From Streptomyces cinerochromogenes (GTDB lineage: Bacteria; Actinomycetota; Actinomycetes; Streptomycetales; Streptomycetaceae): a stretch of 64,000 nt of DNA. Under the pieces are notes generated by a model. It did not search any database. It saw nothing but the letters and a program-made list of their open reading frames with translations, and was not told the origin of the DNA. Shown piece by piece: positions 19,115 to 27,072 of this stretch (position 1 is the first letter of the stretch; the number at the start of each line of letters is the position of its first letter). The DNA is taken from positions 558,001 through 622,000 of the forward strand of contig NZ_BMRM01000001.1 in the NCBI RefSeq assembly GCF_014648635.1, in the 5' to 3' direction. Position numbers and translations under genes: made by a program.

Positions 19115-20404
19115 TCAGCGCTCCTCGACCGGAACGAAGTCGCGCTCGACGACGCCCGTGTAGATCTGGCGCGGGCGGCCGATGCGGGAGCCCGGCTCCT
19201 TGATCATCTCGGTCCACTGGGCGATCCAGCCCGGCAGGCGGCCGAGGGCGAACAGCACCGTGAACATCTCGGTCGGGAAGCCCATGGCCCGGTAGATCAG
19301 ACCGGTGTAGAAGTCCACGTTCGGGTACAGCTTGCGCTCGACGAAGTAGTCGTCGGACAGCGCGTGCTCCTCCAGCTTCAGGGCGATGTCGAGGAGCTCG
19401 TCCTCCTTGCCCAGCGCGGAGAGCACGTCGTGCGCGGCGGCCTTGATGATCTTGGCGCGCGGGTCGAAGTTCTTGTAGACCCGGTGGCCGAAGCCCATCA
19501 GGCGGACGCCGTCCTCCTTGTTCTTCACCTTGCGGATGAAGGTGTCGACGTCGGAGCCCGAGTCGCGGATGCCCTCCAGCATCTCCAGCACGGACTGGTT
19601 GGCGCCGCCGTGCAGCGGGCCCCACAGCGCGCTGATGCCGGCCGAGATCGACGCGAACATGTTCGCCTGCGAGGAGCCGACCAGGCGGACCGTCGAGGTC
19701 GAACAGTTCTGCTCGTGGTCGGCGTGCAGGATCAGCAGCTTGTCCAGCGCGGCGACGACGACCGGGTCCAGCTCGAACTCCTGCGCCGGGACCGAGAAGG
19801 TCATCCGCAGGAAGTTCTCGACGTAGCCGAGGTCGTTGCGCGGGTAGACGAACGGGTGGCCGATCGACTTCTTGTACGCGTACGCGGCGATCGTCGGGAG
19901 CTTCGCGAGCAGCCGGATCGTCGAGAGGTTGCGCTGCGTCTCGTCGAACGGGTTGTGGCTGTCCTGGTAGAAGGTGGACAGCGCGGAGACGACCGAGGAC
20001 AGCATCGCCATCGGGTGGGCGTCGCGCGGGAAGCCCCGGTAGAAGTTCTTGACGTCCTCGTGCAGCAGCGTGTGCCGCGTGATGTCGTTCTTGAACGCCG
20101 TCAGCTGGTCGACGGTCGGCAGCTCGCCGTTGATCAGCAGGTACGCCACCTCAAGGAAGGTGGAGCGCTCGGCCAGCTGCTCGATGGGGTAGCCGCGGTA
20201 GCGGAGGATGCCCGCCTCGCCGTCGAGGTAGGTGATCGCGGATTTATAGGCGGCCGTGTTGCCGTAGCCGCTGTCCAGGGTCACCAGACCGGTCTGGGCG
20301 CGGAGCTTCCCGATGTCGAAGCCCTTGTCACCGACGGTGCTGTCGACCACCGGGTAGGTGTACTCGCCGTCGCCGTACCGCAGTACTACAGAGTTGTCGC
20401 TCAC
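19115..20404 (-). CDS. citA: Citrate synthase
   Basis: 429 residues, type II (GltA-like) citrate synthase. Visible: GILRYRGYPIEQLAE, ADHEQNCSTSTVR, the catalytic His in LWGPLHGGANQ, GFGHRVYKNFDPRA with the second His, and the C-terminal catalytic Asp region NVDFYTG. Condenses acetyl-CoA with oxaloacetate at the entry of the TCA cycle. Two GTG starts lie four codons apart; GAGGGAAG spaced just before the second (MSDNSVVLRYG) favours 20404. Monocistronic, with a good promoter candidate about 100 bp upstream. Confidence 0.96.
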   Translation of the reverse strand: MSDNSVVLRYGDGEYTYPVVDSTVGDKGFDIGKLRAQTGLVTLDSGYGNTAAYKSAITYLDGEAGILRYRGYPIEQLAERSTFLEVAYLLINGELPTVDQLTAFKNDITRHTLLHEDVKNFYRGFPRDAHPMAMLSSVVSALSTFYQDSHNPFDETQRNLSTIRLLAKLPTIAAYAYKKSIGHPFVYPRNDLGYVENFLRMTFSVPAQEFELDPVVVAALDKLLILHADHEQNCSTSTVRLVGSSQANMFASISAGISALWGPLHGGANQSVLEMLEGIRDSGSDVDTFIRKVKNKEDGVRLMGFGHRVYKNFDPRAKIIKAAAHDVLSALGKEDELLDIALKLEEHALSDDYFVERKLYPNVDFYTGLIYRAMGFPTEMFTVLFALGRLPGWIAQWTEMIKEPGSRIGRPRQIYTGVVERDFVPVEER

Positions 20405-20503
20405 GTCTTCCCTCACCGACGTAGTGCCTCATCTTCGAGGTGCCCTGACTGTCTCTACCATCCCCCATTTGGCTCAGCAGAGTGCACTCGGGGTCGACCA
20501 TTG

Positions 20504-20532
20504 GGCCTATTGGCGGCACTCAGTGCCGTCAA
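20504..20532 (-). promoter_or_regulatory. Promoter-like site for citA with palindrome in its spacer
   Basis: On the minus strand: TTGACG (20532-20527), 17 bp, TAGGCC (20509-20504), a good fit to a vegetative Streptomyces promoter. The spacer contains the perfect palindrome GGCACTCAGTGCC (20515-20527, plus strand), where a bound dimer would block RNA polymerase. The transcript start would be about 90 bp before the citA codon. Confidence 0.5.
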
Positions 20533-20646
20533 CCTGCTCATCCTGCCCCCTCTGAGGGGCATCTGGAAGTGCTCTGTGACCTTCGTGACTCATTTGATCG
20601 ATCATTTTTTGTACAGACCCGCGGTTGACGGTGCCGAGCCCGGGAC

Positions 20647-22902
20647 TCAGGCCCGCAGCCGGAAGTCCAGGGCCGTGAACCGCCGTCCGGCCGACACCGT
20701 GCGCACCGCCTGCCCGATCGCCTTGCGCGACCCGACGAGGACGACCAGCTGCCGGGCCCGGGTGACCGCCGTGTAGAGCAGGTTCCGCTGGAGCATCATC
20801 CATGCCCCGGTGGTGACGGGAATCACCACGGCGGGATATTCACTGCCCTGCGAGCGGTGAATGGTCACCGCGTACGCGTGCGCCAGTTCGTCCAGTTCGT
20901 CGAATTCGTACGGAACCTCCTCATCCTCGTCCGTCAGCACGGTCAGACGCTGGTCGACCGGATCGAGCGAGGTGACGACGCCCACGGTGCCGTTGAAGAC
21001 ACCGTTCTTCCCTTTCTCGTAATTGTTGCGAATCTGGGTGACCTTGTCGCCGACGCGGAAGACCCGGCCGCCGAACCGCTTCTCCGGCAGGTCGGGCCGC
21101 CCCGGCGTGATGGCCTGCTGGAGCAGCCCGTTCAGCGCGCCCGCACCGGCCGGACCCCGGTGCATCGGCGCGAGCACCTGCACATCCCGGCGCGGGTCCA
21201 GCCCGAACTTGGCCGGAATCCGCCGCGCGGCCACGTCCACGGTCAGCCGGCCGGCGGCCTCCGTGTCGTCCTCCACGAAGAGGAAGAAGTCCTTCATCCC
21301 GTCGGTGAGCGGATGCTGCCCCGCGTTGATCCGGTGCGCGTTGGTGACGACCCCGGACTGCTGGGCCTGCCGGAAGACCCGGGTGAGCCGGACGGCCGGG
21401 ACCGGACTCCCGTCGGCGAGCAGATCCCGGAGCACCTCCCCCGCCCCCACGCTGGGCAACTGGTCCACGTCCCCCACGAAGAGCAGGTGCGCCCCCGGCG
21501 GTACGGCCTTCACGAGCTTGTTGGCGAGCAGCAGATCCAGCATGGAGGCCTCGTCCACGACCACCAGGTCGGCGTCGAGCGGCCGGTCCCGGTCGTAGGC
21601 CGCGTCCCCGCCCGGCTTCAGCTCCAGCAGCCGGTGCACGGTGGAGGCTTCGGCCCCGGTCAGCTCGGCCAGCCGCTTGGCGGCCCGCCCGGTCGGGGCG
21701 GCCAGCAGTACCTTGGCGCGCCGGGCCCGGGCCAGCTCCACGACGGACCGGACGGTGAACGACTTCCCGCACCCCGGCCCGCCGGTGAGGACGGCGACCT
21801 TCTCCGTCAGCGCCAGCTTGACCGCCGCCTCCTGCTCGGGTGCGAGATCCGCGCCGGTGCGGGCCTTCAGCCACCCGAGCGCCTTCCCCCAGTCCACCTC
21901 CCGGAAGCCCGGCATCCGGTCCTGGTCCGTGCGCAGCAGCCGCTGCAACTGGGCGGACAGGGACAGCTCGGCGCGGTGGAAGGGCACGAGGTACACGGCA
22001 CTGACGGGCTCGTCACCCCCACCGTCGGGCCCCGGCACCTTCTCCCGTACGACCCCCGGATCGGCTCCTTCCTCCGGCTCCTTGCCCAACTCGGCGAGAC
22101 ACTCGATGACCAGTCCGGTGTCGACCTGGAGCAGCTTGACGGCATCGGCGATCAGCCGCTCCTCCGGCAGGAAGCAGTGCCCCTGGTCGGCGGACTGCGA
22201 CAGCGCGTACTGCAGGCCGGCCTTCACCCGCTCGGGGCTGTCGTGAGGGATGCCGACGGACTGGGCGATCTTGTCGGCGGTCAGGAACCCGATGCCCCAG
22301 ACATCGGCGGCGAGCCGGTAGGGGTGGTTCCTGACGACGGAGATGGACTCGTCGCCGTACTTCTTGTAGATCCGCACGGCGATGGAGGTGGACACCTCGA
22401 CGGTCTGGAGGAAGAGCATCACCTCCTTGATCGCCTTCTGCTCCTCCCAGGCCTCGGCGATCTTCTTGGTGCGCTTGGGGCCGAGGCCGGGGACCTCGAC
22501 GAGCCGCTTGGGCTCCTCCTCGATGATCCTGAGCGTGTCCACCCCGAAGTGCTGGGTGATCCGGTCGGCGAACACCGGCCCGATCCCCTTGACCAGCCCG
22601 GATCCCAGATAACGCCGGATGCCCTGGACGGTGGCCGGCAGCACGGTCGTGTAGTTCTCGACATGGAACTGCCTGCCGTACTGCGGATGCGACCCCCAGC
22701 GGCCCTCCATGCGCAGGGACTCCCCGACCTGCGCACCGAGCAGCGCGCCGACCACGGTGAGGAGGTCCCCGGCACCTCTGCCGGTGTCGACCCGGGCCAC
22801 CGTGTACCCGTTCTCCTCATTGGCGTACGTGATCCGCTCCAGCACACCTTCGACCACGGCAAGCTGCCGCTCACCGGTCTGGGTCCCCGCCTGTCGAGCC
22901 AT
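20647..22902 (-). CDS. recD2: SF1B DNA helicase, RecD2 type
   Basis: 751 residues. N-terminal region with OB-like part and helix-hairpin-helix (GLGPKRTKKIAEAW) characteristic of the long RecD-like helicases of bacteria without RecBC partners. Helicase core: Walker A TGGPGCGKSFT (about residue 370), LLAAPTGRAAKRLAELTG, Walker B VVVDEASMLD, VGDVDQLPSVGAGEVL, and motif VI YTAVTRARQLVVLVG near the end. 5'-3' helicase presumably in DNA repair or replication restart. Lies upstream of citA on the same strand with 242 bp between. Confidence 0.93.
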   Translation of the reverse strand: MARQAGTQTGERQLAVVEGVLERITYANEENGYTVARVDTGRGAGDLLTVVGALLGAQVGESLRMEGRWGSHPQYGRQFHVENYTTVLPATVQGIRRYLGSGLVKGIGPVFADRITQHFGVDTLRIIEEEPKRLVEVPGLGPKRTKKIAEAWEEQKAIKEVMLFLQTVEVSTSIAVRIYKKYGDESISVVRNHPYRLAADVWGIGFLTADKIAQSVGIPHDSPERVKAGLQYALSQSADQGHCFLPEERLIADAVKLLQVDTGLVIECLAELGKEPEEGADPGVVREKVPGPDGGGDEPVSAVYLVPFHRAELSLSAQLQRLLRTDQDRMPGFREVDWGKALGWLKARTGADLAPEQEAAVKLALTEKVAVLTGGPGCGKSFTVRSVVELARARRAKVLLAAPTGRAAKRLAELTGAEASTVHRLLELKPGGDAAYDRDRPLDADLVVVDEASMLDLLLANKLVKAVPPGAHLLFVGDVDQLPSVGAGEVLRDLLADGSPVPAVRLTRVFRQAQQSGVVTNAHRINAGQHPLTDGMKDFFLFVEDDTEAAGRLTVDVAARRIPAKFGLDPRRDVQVLAPMHRGPAGAGALNGLLQQAITPGRPDLPEKRFGGRVFRVGDKVTQIRNNYEKGKNGVFNGTVGVVTSLDPVDQRLTVLTDEDEEVPYEFDELDELAHAYAVTIHRSQGSEYPAVVIPVTTGAWMMLQRNLLYTAVTRARQLVVLVGSRKAIGQAVRTVSAGRRFTALDFRLRA

Positions 22903-22943
22903 GATCCGACGGTACCGGTGGGGTGTGACAACGGGTTACCGGA

Positions 22944-23138
22944 TCAGGGGCGGGGGTGCGCCTTGAGGGCCTGGAGGAAGGCGGTGAAGGCGGGGGTGGG
23001 GAAGGTGAGGGGGGCGCGGGTGGGGGTTTTGGAGTCGCGGACGGCTGTGCGGAGGGGCGAGGCCGAGACCTCCACGCAGTTGTTGCCGTCGCCGCCGCCT
23101 GAGTACGAGGACTTTCGCCAGTTGCCGGGGGTGGTCAC
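22944..23138 (-). CDS. DUF397 protein (module A)
   Basis: 64 residues from a GTG (MTTPGNWRKSSYSGGG...). All DUF397 marks are present: W-RKSSYSGG, NNCVEV, AVRDSK and FTAFL. These small proteins are encoded next to XRE-DUF5753 regulators throughout Streptomyces and are thought to bind or modulate the partner; the molecular role is unsettled. A GTGA overlap with the XRE stop offers a start four codons earlier (23150); I chose the inner GTG because the module B copy has ATG at that place, GAG-spaced. Confidence 0.85.
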   Translation of the reverse strand: MTTPGNWRKSSYSGGGDGNNCVEVSASPLRTAVRDSKTPTRAPLTFPTPAFTAFLQALKAHPRP

Positions 23139-23146
23139 GGTGGGTC

Positions 23147-23998
23147 TCACAGCTCCTTGGCCACTCTGTGGATGAAGTCACGTGAACGAGAGGGGTCGAG
23201 TGACACAGCTTCTACCCTGCGGAAGAGCGTTCGAAAGACCGCGAGCTGAGCTTCCGAATCGATGAATCCGGTGCCGTGAGGCGCGTCGCGGACCGCTGTG
23301 TCCAGCCTGGGCACTCGGCCGCCCGCCAGCATCATGGGGCTCCACGCTCCGCCGAAGCCGTCCAGGTCGAAGGGGATGACACGCACAGTGATGTGATCGG
23401 CGTCGGAGAGCTCGAGGACGCGGAAGAGCTGCGCCCGTGCGCCACCTCGGTCGCCGACCCTGATCCGCAGTGCCGCCTCGTGGACGACCGCCTCGTAGGG
23501 CGTGGGATCGGGCCCCGTGAGAATCACCTTGCGCTGCATGCGATGACGGACGCGTAGTTCGCGTTCCTCATCGGGGAGTTCAGGGATCCTGGAGGAGAAC
23601 GCGGCGCGGGCGTACTCGGGTGTCTGGAGCAGGCCCGGGATGAACAGGAACTCCACATCGCACCGGTGCGTCGAGTGGTGCTCCAGCTCGGCGAGGTCGA
23701 GGAACGGTGTGGGCAGCAGCCCCCGGTACTCCTCCCACCAACCGCGCGTCCGATCGGTGGCCATCGCCGCCAGTGCGTCGATGAACTCCTCGTCCGTACA
23801 GGCGTAATGGGAGGCGAGGCGGCGCAACCGCTGCTCGCTCACGCCTGCGAGACCGGACTCGATCTGACTGATGACCGGAGCCGTCACCCCGAGCAGGGCA
23901 GCCGCCTGCCGGGCGGTGAGGCCTGCCGCGTCACGGAGCCTTCGCAGTTCCATCGCCAGGCGCAGCTGACGCGCTGTCGGCTCGCTTCTCAACGCCAT
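23147..23998 (-). CDS. XRE-DUF5753 transcriptional regulator (module A)
   Basis: 283 residues. N-terminal HTH_31/XRE domain: LRRLRDAAGLTARQAAALLGVTAPVISQIESG (residues about 17-48); then LRRLASHYACTD; then the long DUF5753 domain with GWWEEYRG, FLFIPGLLQTPEYARAAF, HEAALRIRVGD and the terminal SRDFIHRVAKEL. GGGAG eight bases before the ATG fixes the start; the open frame upstream is intergenic. Same length and plan as the module B protein at 56263. Usual genome partners are the DUF397 protein (coupled downstream) and the divergent ATPase. Some members affect development and antibiotic production in Streptomyces. Confidence 0.9.
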   Translation of the reverse strand: MALRSEPTARQLRLAMELRRLRDAAGLTARQAAALLGVTAPVISQIESGLAGVSEQRLRRLASHYACTDEEFIDALAAMATDRTRGWWEEYRGLLPTPFLDLAELEHHSTHRCDVEFLFIPGLLQTPEYARAAFSSRIPELPDEERELRVRHRMQRKVILTGPDPTPYEAVVHEAALRIRVGDRGGARAQLFRVLELSDADHITVRVIPFDLDGFGGAWSPMMLAGGRVPRLDTAVRDAPHGTGFIDSEAQLAVFRTLFRRVEAVSLDPSRSRDFIHRVAKEL

Positions 23999-24074
23999 CG
24001 GCGGATCTCCCAACGCGCTGGTGCACGTGACTCGTTCGGGGGTCACACTACGGGATGCGCTTGCCGTGGTTAAA

Positions 24075-24200
24075 CAATTAGCCCTACCGTCGGTGACGTA
24101 ACGCACACGCTGCGGAAGCGCACCGTGCCGTCCTGCCATGACGGCTGCGGCAATGCCACCGCGCGCGAATCCCTCCCTCACCAACCGGAGTTGATGACGC
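24075..24200. promoter_or_regulatory. Conserved divergent control region of module A
   Basis: The intergenic DNA before the ATPase start matches 56056-56183 (other strand) almost throughout. The best part, from GTGACGTA to CCATGACGG (24093-24144), has about 4 differences in 52 bases. Further matches are ccctac-gtcggtgacgt upstream and CGGAGTTGA-GACGCATGCC at the start codon. Conservation of non-coding DNA between paralogous loci argues for promoters and operators common to both. Confidence 0.65.
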
Positions 24201-24623
24201 ATGCCCGAGAACCCCGAAACCGGGGACACCTGGGACTACACGCTCTACGTCCCCAACGACCCGAGAGCGGTGACGGTCTGCCGCCAGACCCTGCGGGTGA
24301 TCCTGGCCCTGCACGGCCTGACCGGGCTGGCGGACACGGCGGAGCTGCTGGCGACGGAGCTGGTGTCGAACGCGGTACGGCACACCAAGGGGCCGGCGGC
24401 GCTGCGGGTGCGCAGGTCGGCGCAGGGGCTGGTGTGGATCGGGGCGTGGGACACGGACCCGGAGCCGCCCGAGCCCCCGGTGCCGTTGGAGCAGGTGCTG
24501 GAGTCGGAGGAGGGCCGGGGGCTGGGGCTGGTGACGGCCTGCGCGCAGTACTGGGGATGGCAGCCGTCGGCCCGGTTCGGGGACCGGGGGAAGTACGTGT
24601 GGTGTGAGCTGGGGGTGGCGTGA
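24201..24623 (+). CDS. ATP-binding protein, RsbW/SpoIIAB-like (module A)
   Basis: 140 residues, one GHKL-type HATPase_c domain. N box ELVSNAVRHT (about residues 53-62), G1 box GAWDTDPEPP, and G2 box GRGLGLVTACA; ends with a short strand WCELGV. Such stand-alone kinases act as anti-sigma factors or on anti-anti-sigma factors in Streptomyces, but no sigma factor is adjacent here. Divergent from the XRE gene; its stop overlaps the start of the nuclease-like gene. Confidence 0.88.
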   Translation: MPENPETGDTWDYTLYVPNDPRAVTVCRQTLRVILALHGLTGLADTAELLATELVSNAVRHTKGPAALRVRRSAQGLVWIGAWDTDPEPPEPPVPLEQVLESEEGRGLGLVTACAQYWGWQPSARFGDRGKYVWCELGVA

Positions 24624-25506
24624 TGGTCGGCTCGTCGCATGAGGCGCTGCACCGGATCTTCCAGAAGGATCCGACGCTGCTGACGAAGGCGTTACAGAAG
24701 GTGCTGCACGTTCCGTTCCCGGAGCCGCGGGAGATCGCGGCGCTGAACGTGGACCTGACGGAGATCGAGCCGGTCGAGCGCCGGGTGGACACATTGCTGC
24801 GGGCGGAAACGGACGAGGGCACGTACCTGCTCGTGGTCGAGTCGCAGGGCAAGGCGGACGACCGCAAGCGGGGCAGCTGGCCGTACTACCTGTCGTACCT
24901 GTACGAGAAGTACCGCTGCGAGCCCGTGCTCATCGTCATCACCCAGAGCAGTGCGACGGCGAGGTGGGCCTCGCGCCCGATCCGGCTCGGCTTCCCGGGG
25001 TGGGACTCGCTGACGGTACGTCCGCTGGTGCTGGGCCGGACAACGTGCCGGTGATCGCGGACGAGCGGCAGGCCGAACGCAATGTCCCCCTTGCGGTGCT
25101 GTCGGCGATGACGCACGGGCGTGGCCCGCAGGCACCGGCCATACTGGAATCCCTGGCATCCGCCCTGCGGACCCTCGACCCCGACAGCGCCGCGGTCTTC
25201 GTGCAGTTCGTCGACTCATGCCTGGCCGACCCCCAGGCGAAGCAGATGTGGAGGGACCTGATGACGGCGATCCAGTACTTCTGGCGACACCCGCTGGCCG
25301 AGCAGGTGCGCGAGGAAGGCCGGGAGCAGGGGCGGGCCGAGGCCAAGGCCGAGATGATCCTCCGCATCCTGGAGTGGCGCGGTGTCCCTGTGCCGGAGGA
25401 CGTCCGCGAGCGCGTCGAGGGCTGTACGGACCTGGACAGGCTGGAGTCCTGGGCCCAGCGAGCCGTGCACGCCACCAAGGCCACGGAGTTGTTCACCGAC
25501 GAGTGA
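24620..25506 (+). pseudogene. Rpn/PD-(D/E)XK-like nuclease family gene broken by a 1-bp frameshift
   Basis: Two overlapping frames, 24620-25054 and about 25040-25506, together encode one protein of ~295 residues as I remember for this Streptomyces family. The first frame begins SHEALHRIFQKDP and holds the probable nuclease site (VDTLLRAET...LLVVESQGK, a D...E-x-Q pattern); it reads VRPLVLG and stops shortly after. The second resumes GPDNVPVIADERQAERN and ends with a helical tail EQVREEGREQGRAEAKAE. Restoring one C in GGGCCGG near 25040 would rejoin them. Codon 25 is TTA (24692-24694), so translation would also need bldA tRNA. Overlaps the ATPase stop by GTGA. A sequencing error is possible. 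Confidence 0.7.
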
Positions 25507-25518
25507 AGAAGTGGCTGT

Positions 25519-25679
25519 GGGGCCGCTCGCTTCTCGGCCAGAGTCGGGCTTCCGCGAGGTGAGTCAAGGGCGCTCCCGTTCCGCTGCGCTCCACTCCCGC
25601 GTCGGCTCCGCCGATGGGCCTCCGGCCCACCCTTGACACACCTCGCTCCACCCCGGGGAAGAAGCGAGCGAGCGGCCCG
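25519..25679. repeat. Large nested inverted repeat after the nuclease gene
   Basis: Outer arms GGCCGCTCGCTTCT (25521-25534) and AGAAGCGAGCGAGCGGCC; inner 16-bp arms with one mismatch, CGAGGTGAGTCAAGGG (25555-25570) and CCCTTGACACACCTCG (25630-25645); a central GGGCCTCCGGCCC hairpin. It begins 13 bp after the stop codon. I believe similar sequences are dispersed in Streptomyces genomes; a genome search would tell. Confidence 0.6.
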
Positions 25680-26044
25680 GAGAGGCGGTGGCCCTGGGCG
25701 GCGTCGGGCCCCGAGGCCGGCTGCGTTCGTGGGGTGGGTGAGGGGCGCGGTCTCACGTCGTGGGCACGCCGGGTGGGGATTGGCGGCGAACCGCCGGTGG
25801 GGGGTGGGGGCGCGCGGGGGGCGGGGCGCGGTCGCGTCTGGCATGGGCGCCGGGTGGGTTTGGCGGCTCGCGGCCGGTGAGTGGCGGGCGCGCGGTGGCG
25901 TATCGCGGGGATGCCGGGCGGTTGGGTGGCTCGCGGTCGGTGGGGGGCGGGCGCTTCGTCAGCGTGGCGGGCCGGATGGGCCACTTCCCTGGGACTGGCG
26001 GGACTGGCGGGACTCGTAGGCCTCTCTGTCTCCGCCTCCGGGTG

Positions 26045-26134
26045 GTGATTGGCAGATCTGTTCCAGGGGGCGTGGCTAAGGGGCTGGTCGGGGGGTGGGG
26101 CAGTCGGCGGGGGTGGAACGCATCTGCCAGTCAC
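26045..26134. repeat. 21-bp inverted repeat enclosing a G-rich loop
   Basis: Arms at 26045-26065 (GTGATTGGCAGATCTGTTCC..) and 26114-26134 (TGGAACGCATCTGCCAGTCA..) pair with 3 mismatches in 21. The 48-base loop has five G-runs of four or more. Could form a hairpin or cruciform carrying a G-quadruplex, or be the ends of a tiny mobile element; no target-site duplication was recognised. Confidence 0.6.
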
Positions 26135-26294
26135 CGCAGTCGGGTGACGTGAGGGGCTGGCAGCGCGACCCCGGTCGCTGCGTCACGGGCGGATTGCAGC
26201 CCGCCGGTCATCGGCCGTGCACCCCTGCACCACGTAAGCGGCGGCACACGGTTGGTGGTGGTCGGGGTCGGCTGGCGGGTGGCCGGATACCGCT

Positions 26295-26310
26295 TGAGTA
26301 CAGGTACTCA
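26295..26310. promoter_or_regulatory. Palindrome TGAGTAC-AG-GTACTCA
   Basis: Perfect 7-bp arms. Lies about 130 bp before the small open frame at 26427 and 257 bp before the CDS at 26552. Operator-like, ligand unknown. Confidence 0.4.
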
Positions 26311-26426
26311 GGGGCTGTTGGTGCTCGGTACGGATGGGCCCCGAATACCGGGGACGTAGCCTCCTTTTGAGGAGTGGATCAACGCCGTCGAGCCTGTGGG
26401 TACGGCGGCTCCCCTGACGACCTGGG

Positions 26427-26555
26427 GTGCCGCTGATCGACGGACAGGGTCCGACACCGGCCCACTCCGACTACTTCGATCCGGAAGACGATCCGAGGTC
26501 CGCCGCCAACCTTGCGGCACTGGTTGCCAACCGGCCACCGGCACCGGATCGGTGA
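26427..26555 (+). pseudogene. Short open frame, probable C-terminal remnant of a larger gene
   Basis: 42 codons from a GTG. The reading PAHSDYFDPEDDPRSAANLA looks like real protein (acidic, Pro/Asp turns) and its stop overlaps the next start by GTGA, as in a true operon. In another frame just upstream, EEWINAVEPVG also looks coding. Together this suggests the tail of a longer protein whose front is lost or frameshifted. Confidence 0.3.
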
Positions 26556-26911
26556 CGCGCCGGCGAGCCGTGGTGACGATCATCTCGAGCGAGCGGCGGG
26601 GCAACTTCCTGGGCCTGGTGGAGCGCTACTGGAAAAAGCACGGCTACGCCATCACATCGGTGCGGAACCACAAGGAGATGCCGGCGATCTTCGCCACCGC
26701 GCCCGACGGTTTCCAGGTGAGTCTCGCATTCGGTTACGCGGGGCAGGCCAGTTTCGACGTGACCTCTCCGTGCGTCACCGAATCCAAGGTCACCGAGCCC
26801 TCGCGCAAGCCTGTCGACCCGGAGGCGTTCAAGTCCGAGGGACTTCCCTACCTCCACTCCGACTTCTGGTCGCTCAAGGCTCCGGTCCCCTCCTCCTCCC
26901 CGTCCGCGTAG
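26552..26911 (+). CDS. Small protein of an actinobacterial lipoprotein-like family, N-terminus apparently shortened
   Basis: 119 residues from a GTG in a GTGA overlap. The body (GLVERYWKKHGYAITSVRN, FATAPDGFQVSLAFGYAGQA, VTSPCV, YLHSDFWS, Ser/Pro tail) resembles small exported proteins I recall in Streptomyces, which normally carry a signal peptide and lipobox. Here MTRRRAVVTIISSERRG goes straight into the domain with only four or five hydrophobic residues, so the signal segment seems deleted. Function unknown. Confidence 0.5.
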   Translation: MTRRRAVVTIISSERRGNFLGLVERYWKKHGYAITSVRNHKEMPAIFATAPDGFQVSLAFGYAGQASFDVTSPCVTESKVTEPSRKPVDPEAFKSEGLPYLHSDFWSLKAPVPSSSPSA

Positions 26912-27038
26912 ACCGGCGGCGGGTGGACCGCGCACGCCCGCTGGCCGCCGGGCCCGCCCGGGCGCCACCCGTCGGTGGTGATCGGCGCGCCGGTCACGAT
27001 TGGGTTTCGGCCACCCCCGGCCCCTTGCCCGCGCCCCG

Positions 27039-27052
27039 TGTAATCGATTCCA
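27039..27052. promoter_or_regulatory. LacI-type operator copy 1 (TGTAATCGATTCCA)
   Basis: 14-bp site with AATCGATT core. An identical copy starts 34 bp further on, about 3.2 helical turns away. Placement directly before the LacI-family gene suggests autoregulation of the ribose operon. Confidence 0.7.
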
Positions 27053-27072
27053 ATCCTCCCTACGAAGCGGGA

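Larger units (their letters stand above)
25680..26359. other. G-rich intergenic DNA without a supportable gene
   Basis: The plus strand is heavily G-skewed, with a degenerate period of about 64 bp (GG-TTTGGCGGCTCGCGG-CGGT... near 25855 and 25919). Open frames here are low-complexity and lack starts with ribosome-binding sites. Contains a G-quadruplex-like tract (about 25799-25826), the long inverted repeat 26045-26134, and the palindrome at 26295-26310. Confidence 0.6.

Noticed and set aside
25493..26370. Several open frames on both strands in the G-rich gap
   Set aside because: Compositional artefacts of G-skewed DNA: Gly/Arg/Trp-rich or Pro/Thr-rich, no plausible starts, no domain.
26396..26911. 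A 171-residue version of the small protein starting at 26396
   Set aside because: The extra N-terminus is Arg/Gly-rich and not protein-like; the GTGA overlap at 26552 is a better start.
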